DNA from: Mucidula mucida
Taxonomy: Eukaryota; Basidiomycota; Agaricomycetes; Agaricales; Physalacriaceae
Direction of reading: 5' to 3'
NCBI GenBank assembly: GCA_015501055.1
Contig: JADNYV010000207.1
Location: 1-63,237 of the forward strand
DNA length: 63,237 nt
Positions 54,824 through 63,237 of this stretch are shown piece after piece. The notes beneath the pieces are model-generated. The model made no database searches, was not told the DNA's origin, and saw only the letters and a list, made by a program, of their open reading frames with translations. The position numbers were made by a program, and so were the translations under genes. Every line of letters begins with the position of its first letter. Within the stretch, counting starts at the first letter, position 1.

Positions 54824-55897
54824 ATCTCGTCCGTGCCCTATGACTCGTCCTACTACGTCAAGGGCATGGTTGGCGGTCTCCTCGCCTGTGGCATCACTCA
54901 CGCCGCCATCCCATTGATGTCGCGAAATGCAATATGCAGGCAAGTCTTTTCAACTTCACAATGCCATCACTTTACAGCGCTTATGTAGACGAATGTACTC
55001 GGTCAACCCAGCGAAATACTCCGGTATCGCTCCTACTATCAGCCTTCTTCTCAAGGAGGAGGGCTCCATTGATATACCGAAAGGCTTCGGGCCCACCTTT
55101 GTCGGGTACTCGCTCCAGGGCATGTTCAAGTACGGGCTCTACAAAGTGTTTAAGGACGCGTACATGAAAATAGCTGGGCCGAAACTCACCGAGGACTACA
55201 AGGGTTTAAATCTGGTGCGCTGCGCCGCGTCCGCGGAGGTTGTTGCGTACTTGGCGCTCTGTCCTCTCGAGATGACCAAAGTCAAGATCCAGACGGCGTC
55301 CCCCAGTGGGTCGTTCCCCACCGCGCTCGGCGCCGCTCTGCGAGAGATGAAAACCAAAAGGCAGAGACGCGGTATCCGTTTGGATCCCTCGTCCCGCTTT
55401 GGTCGCGTCAGGTAGATATATTCCAAGTTCCTTGTATAGTACTATTGCTACATAACTCGACCGGCGCCGTCAGATCCCGTATACGATGACCAAATTCTAC
55501 TTTTTCGAAAAGATTGTGCAGCTATTCTACACGCACGCGTTTACCGCGCCCACAGACACGTACTCCAAGGGTACGCAGCTGGGCATCACATTTGCTTCGG
55601 GGTACATCGCGGGCGTTATCTGTGCCATCGTCTCGCACCCCGCGGACTCGCTCGTCTCGCAGCTTGGAAAGGCGGAGAATAGGGGAAAGTCGATTGGGAG
55701 TATCGCATCTGAAGTAGGCATTAGTACCTTGCTACGAAGGGCCTCGGGACGCGTGTACTAATGATTGGTACTTTGACGGGTACGTGATGATATCAATGCG
55801 TTTGTGTGGAGTGCTTATACTTGACGTAGGTGTTCAATGATGGATCTACGACACGTTCAAGGCGACGATGGGCATGGGTACGACCGGCGGGAAGTAG
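54824..55897 (+). pseudogene. Mitochondrial phosphate carrier pseudogene, unit 3
   Basis: Same sequence and lesions as the unit 2 copy, stop at 55895-55897. Confidence 0.85.
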
Positions 55898-56221
55898 ACC
55901 ATTACACATTAGACTTGATAGTGCGTTGTTTTGGTTTTCTCGTCATTCACGGTGTGTTAATATAGGATATCTCCCAGGACATTCATTCTGGAACTGCTAT
56001 ACTAATACATTTACAATTAGATTTGCACTTGCCAGATCAGTGCCGTTCATTGCCATTCAAGTGCAAGCCGCTCAAGTCGCTACTCTTCAAACTTTGTCGC
56101 GTCTTCCCCATCGTGATGTTCCGTTGTGAGAGTAAAGCATCCTAGAGGAAGTTCAGGTCTCAGGTCTGTCATGGAGATGTTGGAACGCCACCTCCGAGAC
56201 AGCATACACCACACCGTTTCA

Positions 56222-56797
56222 AGATGCATCACGTTGAACTCGACCTCTGTTTGCTTTGAAGACTTTCCAATGATCGTAGCCACCAATTGGGATGCCATCC
56301 AACAATCCGTTGCCTTAGCCTAGGACGCAAAGATAATATCCTCAGTCCTGGGAAGAGAGAAAAGCCGGTGATCTCAATCTCGTTCCGTTTTCTTCGCGTG
56401 GAGGAGCATTCGTGCGCGTTCTTTTGAAACACTGCCGTTCGCAACACCGTTTTGGATAATCAAATTCCTTCTAGTGCTTTTCCGGCTCCTTCTTCTGCTC
56501 TCGAATATTAGCAGAGCTGACGCCCGCGCGGACTTAAACACATCTAGACCAAGTATTACCCGCTTCAACGTTCCTGGCGTCACGACGGAAATTCACTTTT
56601 ACGTGTGACAAGATGTGCATGTCCATGAAGTTCCGGATCCTTCGTCCTGTACAACGTTTCTGGTGTCTGAAGGAAACAAGGCCGTTTATCGGGGCGATTC
56701 GGGATCAGGTTTTGTTGCCGCCAGCGAGAATGGATTTGTGTATGGAGATCATTCGGTTTGTAAAGTTCCTGGAGGGGTGGCGTGGTTGACGTTCTGA
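56222..56797 (+). pseudogene. APH-like and FIST-like fragments, unit 3
   Basis: APH fragment 56222-56416 and FIST C-terminal fragment 56610-56797. Confidence 0.45.
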
Positions 56798-57319
56798 GCG
56801 TACGCGACTGCGTTAGGGTAGCTGGAAAGTAATTGGCCATTAGGCTACGTGCTGAGCTAAAAACATTTGTAGAGCCTCGAAACTGTAGCGGATGGCCGAA
56901 AGGGATTTGGCCGCTTCGAATACAGTTCTAAAGGTCGAAATTAATGTCGACGACAAATAAGCCGATTTCGATTATGAACTAACGAGGCGCCCAACGAAGG
57001 ATATTGTTCCCTCCTGCGCTGGCGAGAAATTGCCGCACTTCCTGGGATATGAGCTGTAACGCATATCGGTTGGTTAGTTTGTCCTAATCCGCTCGTATGT
57101 TATCGGCACCAAGAACCGTTCGACTTCCTTCCTTCCTTCCTATTGAAACGGCATTCAAGTAGTCGGTTGCAGAGGATAGATACATTATTGGAAAATTGAC
57201 TGCGTAACGCGGCAGAGTTAGTTTGCAGAAATTCACGATGAATGGGCCCTCTATCTTTGATAGTGTCAATGATAATCTATGCGGTTCCGTTTGCGTAACT
57301 GAGGAGTTCACCTGAGAGT
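56798..57319. other. Non-coding linker, unit 3
   Basis: Same as 40004-40525, with the CTTCC microsatellite near 57124. Confidence 0.45.
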
Positions 57320-57619
57320 TTACCTACCTTTCTTGAGTATTCGATGGAGAGAATCAGTACTCAAGTGCCGTCTACGGTCGGCTGGAACCTTGCTTGAATA
57401 GTGGAAAGCAAATACATCTACACGGATACAAGATCGATATTGAATTGAGGCGAGGACAGTAAGTACTCTGGACGAGGCTCAGGACGAAATGTATGAAATT
57501 GTGAAACGAAATGATTGTCGCTGGTCGAACTTACTTCATGGCAGGTAAAGAAAGACTCGGGATCCAACAAGTGAGAAGACATCGCCTAATCTCCCTGCAC
57601 GAGATGCAGATACCAAAAA

Positions 57620-58240
57620 TGGCTGATGTACTTCTGCAAAGCTATCGACAAGGTGTTTTGGGATTGGGAAGAAATCGCGTAGGTTCAGTGTTCAAAAACA
57701 TTTTTGACTCCCTCGACGTCAACGTTGAAGTGTAATTCGGTCTGCATGTATGGGATAATGAACACTCGGCGGTCTTACTATTTGGAACGGTTGGAAAAGC
57801 TCCTGTTGAACTAAACACAAATGCACGCAGCCGAGTGGATTTAGAAGAATATGATGACACGATGACTACAGACTCTAAATATCATAAACAAGCAACTAAA
57901 ACATGTGGATCGCTGTGAGAGCAAGAGGATGGGTGACGCGGGAGGAGGGGTAACGCGGGAGGAGAGGTGGCGCGGGAGGAGGGGTGGCGCGGGAGGAGGG
58001 GTAACGCGAGAGGAATGAGGATGCACAAACAAGGAGAACACGATAACAAGTCGGAAGATGTGGGTATCAAAAGCAGGGGGTAACACGAGAGGAATGAGGT
58101 TGTATATAGAGGAGAACACAATAACAAGTCGGAAGATGTAGATATCAAAAGCGGGGGGGTAACGTGAGAGAAATGAAGATGCAGATACACTATATAGAAG
58201 GAGAACACAATGAGATGCAGGGAGTGGGGGTGACGCGAGG
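57620..58240. repeat. CoA-transferase-like scrap and minisatellite, unit 4
   Basis: Scrap 57620-57735 (+) and minisatellite 57899-58240, as in units 2 and 3. Confidence 0.6.
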
Positions 58241-58301
58241 AATGGAAGGGATATCGATGATGAAAGTGAGAAGCGCCGCCGAGGGAAATCGAACTCCTCC
58301 C

Positions 58302-60686
58302 TCAGATGTCGTAAAGTTCGGAGAGGAGAGAGCGCGACGCTTCAGTCCGAGTTTGCGAATGATCAACGTCCTTGACCGCGTTCCTGCGCACGTACGTCAA
58401 AAAGTCATCATCATCGGACGTAGGAGTACTCGTGGCGGAAGGATGCGGAGAGAAAGGATAGGGCAGCTCGTGCCACGGAGCCTCAGCCTCAGGTTCAAAG
58501 GAAAAGGTAGAAGGAGAAGACGGGTACAGTGGAGCCTGAACATCAGGCTGAGTTTCCCGAGTCGGCAAGGAATTCGCAGTGTCTTCTGCAGGAGGACTGC
58601 GATCGCTTGTAGTGACTGGGGGGAAGGATAGGAAGAGAAAGGATAGGGCAGCTCTGGTGGAGCCGTTGACTCAGAGCTAGTCGGGAGATGCAAAGGCTCA
58701 GATGCAAAGGAAAAAGTGGAAGACATATGTGGAACCTGAACATTAGGCTGAGTCCTACCCTGTTCTTGGGGCAGAAAACGATGGTTCCAGGAGTTAGAAC
58801 CAGAACCAGAGGGGTATCCCGAAGACGAGGTTGGCTGCATGGCCTGCTGAACTTGACGGTTCGAGCTTGAAGCCCCTACATGAGGGTGACGATTGGACGG
58901 GGTTGGGTTGCTGGGTCCTCCAGAGGAGTTTTCTGTAAAAGATTGGTAAACGATATAATCCGTTTCACGGTCAAAATTCATATACATACCTTCAAACATC
59001 ATTTCGTTCCGGCGCCGGGTTTCCATAAATTGCAGCTGCTCGAGGAATCGACCCATTTGTTGCGGAGGGAAGACTCTCGCTGTATTAACTGCCAGTGCGT
59101 CGAAGCGCACTTGGTTCCGAGGCTGCGGCGATCCCAAGGAAAGTAAGAAAAGGCTCGTAATGCGAAACTTGCCGTCGTTCGTCATCGGGAGGTAGATGAC
59201 ACGTTGAAACGACGCGTTGACTGCCTTCTTGTAGGCAAAGTCCGCTAGTTCCTCGCATGTGTGGATTGTGGCTGGCCATGCAACGCCAGTATACTTCTGG
59301 TCGAAAATCCAGACCCCACCGTATGAAGCAGGATCCTGGGCGAGCGTAATCAGCCCAGAGGGTAGGACGAACTACATGATTGTCAGCAAATGGTGAGATT
59401 AATGAATGGAGCGACATACCTGAATTGTGGACGAGTTGTACGATTGTGTGGCTTGCGGAACACCCACGTTGGGATTAACCTAGTACGGATGAATCAATAA
59501 GATAATGTCAAGGGCGTCGAGGATGATCAACTTACTTGGTTGTTGGTAGCAATTGGAGCTGGAGGTTCGACTGCTCTACCTTTGCCTTTCCCATTCGAAA
59601 AGTTGGATCTCGGGGCAGCAGGCGGAGGCATCAGGTCTCTGTCGCGCTGCGCATCATCAACCTGCTCATCGCGCTTCCTCTTATTCAAGGTGGTCGTAGA
59701 AGAACCTTCAACAGCTGTATCGCCTGGTGGCTGTGACTGATATCTAGATGACTTCGTCGCGCTCTGTACGATGGCGTTGCTAGCCGAGGAGCCGCCTGGG
59801 ATTTGGCGACTGACGCCACCTTGAATCCCTCCTGAGCTGCCGCGGGGGCCTGTATGTCGGCTGATGCTGAGACGGGCTGGGTAACTGGCGCTGGCTCGGG
59901 CAATGGAGCTTTTCTTTTCCGACCTCTCTTTGCCGGCACCTTCGCGGCCAGACCACTATTATTATCTTGGGCTGATTCCTGCTCAGCTGCCGACGCTTTG
60001 CGACGGCGTCGCGCTGCAGGCTTCTTGTCGGCCTTCGGCGCTGCGGGCGTTATCGTTTTCGATTGGCGCCCTTTCGGTTCGGCGAGAGCGTCAGATAATG
60101 ACGACGATGAGGTGGCGGGTACGGGGAGTGATTGAGCGTAATATGTAGTAGCAGTCGCGGTCTGAACGCGAGGTTGTGGGATGGGCGATGGAGGGGTCGG
60201 TTCTGGGGGACCGGGGAGGAAATACTGTCCAGTCGCGTTCGTCGGTGGGAGTTGCTGGGAGGGCGCATGCGCGTAAGATTGAGTCTGATTATTATATAGC
60301 AATTGTTGGTCGTAACCGGCGCCATTGTTGGGCAGACAATGAGTAGACTGAGAATTGTCGGGGCTGCACGAGGGAGGGTTCTGCTGATATCGTTGGTAGT
60401 CTGAGAAGCCATCATTGCTCTGATAGTAGGGCCCATTGTTCTGCGCATGGTGAAGACTGGGCGTCGCGTCGTCGGGAGACTCATCTGAGCCATAACTGTA
60501 GGAGGCCTGAGACCCGCTGAATTGCCCGCCTACATTCCCAAAGGTGTTTGCAACGTTGGAGGAGCGATCCCTGGCGTAGTCGCGCGCCTGGGTATGATAA
60601 TTGTGTGTGTGGGCATCGTGTCGACCATCGAAAGCGCTCGACAAGCCTGGAGGCCGCCGTGTGTGGTCCGGGAATTTAGATGGCAT
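58302..60686 (-). pseudogene. Family N copy N-D4 (two 1-base frameshifts)
   Basis: Exons 60686-59536, 59479-59420, 59371-58990 and 58932-58302. Exon 1 lacks one G near 59789 (GCCGAGGAGCC against GCCGAGGGAGCC); exon 4 lacks one G in a run of seven near 58620. Exon 4 is a hybrid: its start resembles N-D3 (SSSGYPSGSGSNSWNH), its end resembles N-D1 (PTRETQPDVQAPLYP, FEPEAEAPWHELPYPFSPH). With the two G runs corrected the gene would be open. Confidence 0.75.
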
Positions 60687-61056
60687 CGAGAACATCGCCT
60701 TCAAAGTAAGGAGGATGTAGGATGATCAATGAAGAGAATGAAGGATGATCGATGAAGAGAATGAAGGATGATCGATGAAGAGAATGAAGGAGTAAGAGTG
60801 AAGACAATGGAAGAGACGCGCTTATTCCCACCTTTGTTTGCGATTGTTTTGACGCTACTGGTCCAACAAAGGCATGCACCTTTCTTGCCCTTTTTTGGAC
60901 AACTTGTAGCCCATTGTTTGCCCGCTGTTTGTTCAAGAGTTCTACGTCCAGTTTTAGCAGTTCCGTAACAGCTAAACTGCGTAAAGAGTGTGGCGCAATA
61001 AATCGGCTTCGAAGCAAGCGTCACACTTCAACGGGAGAACGCGTAGGAATGAGACA
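60687..61056 (-). promoter_or_regulatory. Conserved upstream block, unit 4
   Basis: As in the other units, with three 23-bp tandem repeats at about 60720-60788. Confidence 0.5.
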
Positions 61057-61234
61057 ATCCACTGTACCCTCGAGTAGTGAGTCAGTCTTCATTTTGATTT
61101 CTTCACGGAAAAAAGTGACTTACCGCGTCCAAGCGGTCAATGCGCATTTATTCGAAGAAATGTCTTCTGCCGCAATATTTAAAGTAGACGTAGATGCAAA
61201 TTCGATTCAAGATTACCATTCAGGTCCATTGATC

Positions 61235-61670
61235 TCAGGCTGGTTCAGGAGCGACCACCATGAAGTTTCAGCGATTGGATTTCCTAGTCCACCGAACGCA
61301 GAGATATTGAACAAGGTCATGGGTGTCGTGCCAAGAACGACTGTTTCTCATTGATTAAAAATCAGGAAAATGTACCTTCATATCGAGAACTGTCAAATCT
61401 CAATCATCCAGAAAAGGAGTACATTTACCGGAGTTGTTTACCAACTTCCAGGCCTATGGACGAGCCAGTGGACTGCGGAAGAACGACTCGGAGGAGTCAA
61501 GTGGGATCGAATTCTAGCGCATTGGTATCTGAGGAAGGCATTTCAGAGATTTCTGAAACCAAGATAAAAGCACCAAGATTGGCATTGTCGAACGCCTGCT
61601 GCACGTCTGACGGTGTCTCAAGAGCAAAGATGACGGGAAAATACGCGAGGATACCGAGGACGGAGCGCAT
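61235..61670 (-). pseudogene. PEBP-like remnant, unit 4
   Basis: Same leader and core deletion as in unit 1. Confidence 0.6.
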
Positions 61671-61865
61671 CTTGACGGCAATCGAAGAACAAGGAGGACA
61701 CGGCTTGTAGACTGGCAATGCTGTGAGACATTTCACGCTGAATCGGGGTACTCGCATACGGCGCCACGGACTAACGACATGGAAATGTTGAGTATAAATT
61801 TCGCATGCATGGGAGCCGTACAGTGAGAGCGCCCCGTCGAAGATAACTACAGCATCATAAGTTAC

Positions 61866-63037
61866 CTAGGAAGAGGGTCAACGTGCATTTGAGTAATCAG
61901 GAGAACGGCCATACCTGTACATTAGGTTCGCCGGTTTTGCTGGCTTTGGGGGATCTTCCTGTTCGGCGCGCGCAATGGATGCGCAATTTCTTCAGAGAAG
62001 ATTTACTCTCCGCGTGGTATGCGGGCTGCTATGTCAGGTGTGACGTCGCGCGCCAGATTGTAATCCAGGCGCTATACAAAGCTCAGATTCATGATAGTGA
62101 GCCAGCCGGAGAGCCATGACACGTACCGCCGCTGCCAATCCCATTAACACGTAGGCGTCGAGCGAGATACCATTTTCGAGAGAAAAAAATGCAGATATAA
62201 AGAGGGTCGGGGTAATGCTAGGTCCGGGAGTCAGCACGAGAACATATAACAGAGATCTTGGACACACATAATCCTCCAAAGAGAAGGATCTTCGTCAACT
62301 GTCGCCTGCACTTGACGCGCCATTTAGAGTAAAATGGACGCGCCTTGGAACTCGTGTTCAGTAAGCGAGCTCCTCAATCGCCGGTGTTTGAATTGAATGT
62401 CGGCAATGAGAAGAAACGAAAAAAAGGGAACTATCACTGTATCCTAGCTGGACCAACGAAAACGTTAGGATTGTGATCGCCAGCCGCCGTGAAATGCTTG
62501 CTACATACCTCTCTCGCAACTATACGGATCAGATTCAGTTAGCCTGTGCAGTGTGTAGCGAGTATCATGAAAATATAGATGTAGAGCATCAAGCTAGTCA
62601 TCTAACAGACTAGGTCAAACAATTGTTCCAGTAATGATCGATGTCGCGGCGACACCACGCAGAGGCGCGCTGAATCTGTTCAAGATTTATGTAGCATTTT
62701 TGAGGGGTGGAGGTCCGCGCGGTATGCGGTTGCTGAGGGACTTTGATGAGTAGTGGGCTTGCATGGCTATTCGCGGGTTTTGTTGCAGGAGGACGGCCGA
62801 ATGGAGAGAATGAACAAAGGAAGGAGGGATTGGTGGGGAAAGGTGGCAGATGATTCATACATAGCGTGGTGAGGAGTTGTGTGGTTGAAAACGACTAGAT
62901 ACCACCGGTTTTGTACTTATTTTTGCGATATTAGTCAAGCCGGCGGTTAATGGTACCTTGACCGGACCGGACACCCATTTATGCTGAGCGATCGATCCGA
63001 TGAGTGAGCGTGCCATGATCTGGACGTCTTTCGGCAT
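61866..63037 (-). other. Segments Y and X, unit 4
   Basis: Y (62034-62279) and X (62610-63037). Here the upstream X piece MPKDVQIMARSLIGS is in one frame with GPVKVPLTAGLTNIAK. Confidence 0.35.
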
Positions 63038-63210
63038 ATGATGCTAGCTCAAAGATGCGCTTCAACCGGCCTCCCACTCAACGAGTCGTCTAGACCTTTA
63101 ACCTACCGTGATGCCTACTAGTATTACACCCACCGGAAAACGGGACGTGAGGTGCTTGTCTGGAATTCGCGTCGCGTCCTAACTCAGGCGCTAAGTAGTT
63201 CTTGCTCAGG

Positions 63211-63237
63211 TATCTCGTCCGTGCCCTATGACTCGTC
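63211..63237 (+). pseudogene. Phosphate carrier pseudogene, unit 4 (first bases only)
   Basis: The last 27 bases match 54824-54850, the beginning of the carrier pseudogene of unit 3. Confidence 0.7.

Larger units (their letters stand above)
48938..57319. repeat. 8.4-kb tandem array, unit 3
   Basis: 8382 bp, same orientation. Confidence 0.9.
57320..63237. repeat. 8.4-kb tandem array, unit 4 (cut by window end)
   Basis: About 5.9 kb of a fourth unit; it ends inside the first codons of its carrier pseudogene (63211-63237). The array therefore continues beyond the window. Confidence 0.9.

Noticed and set aside
1..63237. Telomere or subtelomere assignment
   Set aside because: Duplicated, gene-fragment-rich DNA fits, but no TTAGGG-type array, RecQ-like helicase or other subtelomeric marker is visible.
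32150..63237. LTR retrotransposon or DNA transposon carrying the array
   Set aside because: No gag, pol, integrase, transposase or Rep/helicase reading frame in any unit, and no long terminal repeats inside a unit.

Overview
The window looks like nuclear DNA of a filamentous basidiomycete, probably an Agaricomycete. Genes carry short introns (about 45-60 bp) with GT...AG ends and CTAAT/CTAAC-like branch sites, both strands are used, and nothing is arranged as an operon. The recognisable proteins are fungal: ISA1-type iron-sulfur assembly factor, CYS3-type cystathionine gamma-lyase, a mitochondrial phosphate carrier, a secreted PEBP-like protein, a FIST-like protein, an APH-like kinase and a CaiB/BaiF CoA-transferase. 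I found no transposase, reverse transcriptase, integrase, rRNA gene or telomeric repeat.

Most of the window is segmental duplication of one multi-gene module: FIST fragment - unidentified segments X and Y - PEBP - a large unidentified gene here called family N - a GC-rich minisatellite - a CoA-transferase fragment. Layout: (1) 1-9.2 kb, module 1 with N-A on the + strand, behind a flank (1-733) that recurs at 25.5 kb. (2) 9.57-10.13 kb, chimeric scraps of other genes. (3) 10.1-24.2 kb, a large imperfect palindrome: left arm with N-B (-), spacer with APH and FIST remnants, right arm with N-C (+). (4) 24.15-25.49 kb, a truncated CoA-transferase end and a Lys-rich hypothetical gene. (5) 25.5-28.9 kb, a third copy of the flank/APH/FIST block. 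(6) 29.0-32.05 kb, the only single-copy island: ISA1 (intact) and CYS3 (two 1-nt lesions). (7) 32.15 kb to the right edge, a head-to-tail array of about 8.4-kb units (three complete, a fourth cut by the window end), each with minisatellite, N gene (-), PEBP remnant, Y, X, a phosphate-carrier pseudogene (+) and APH and FIST fragments.

Family N is the centre of interest. It has seven copies with the same four-exon structure. Three (N-A 772 aa, N-C 760 aa, N-D1 749 aa) read open from start to stop through consensus introns, while almost every other duplicated gene is broken. The predicted protein has a Ser/Pro/Gln-rich N-terminus, an Ala/Lys/Arg basic block resembling an AT-hook, a KRKR nuclear-localisation-like cluster, a conserved central domain of about 125-133 residues (exon 3) that I do not recognise, and a Ser/Pro-rich acidic tail with a repeated ELPYPFSSY motif. 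A nuclear, possibly DNA-binding or regulatory role is inference only. Copies are mosaics of one another, pointing to continuing gene conversion.

Caution: near-identical copies differ by many single-base indels, often in G or C runs, and CYS3 carries the same kind of lesion. Some 'pseudogenes' (N-B, N-D2 to D4, CYS3) may be consensus errors of a long-read assembly. Lesions shared by all units (phosphate carrier, PEBP core deletion) are more likely real.
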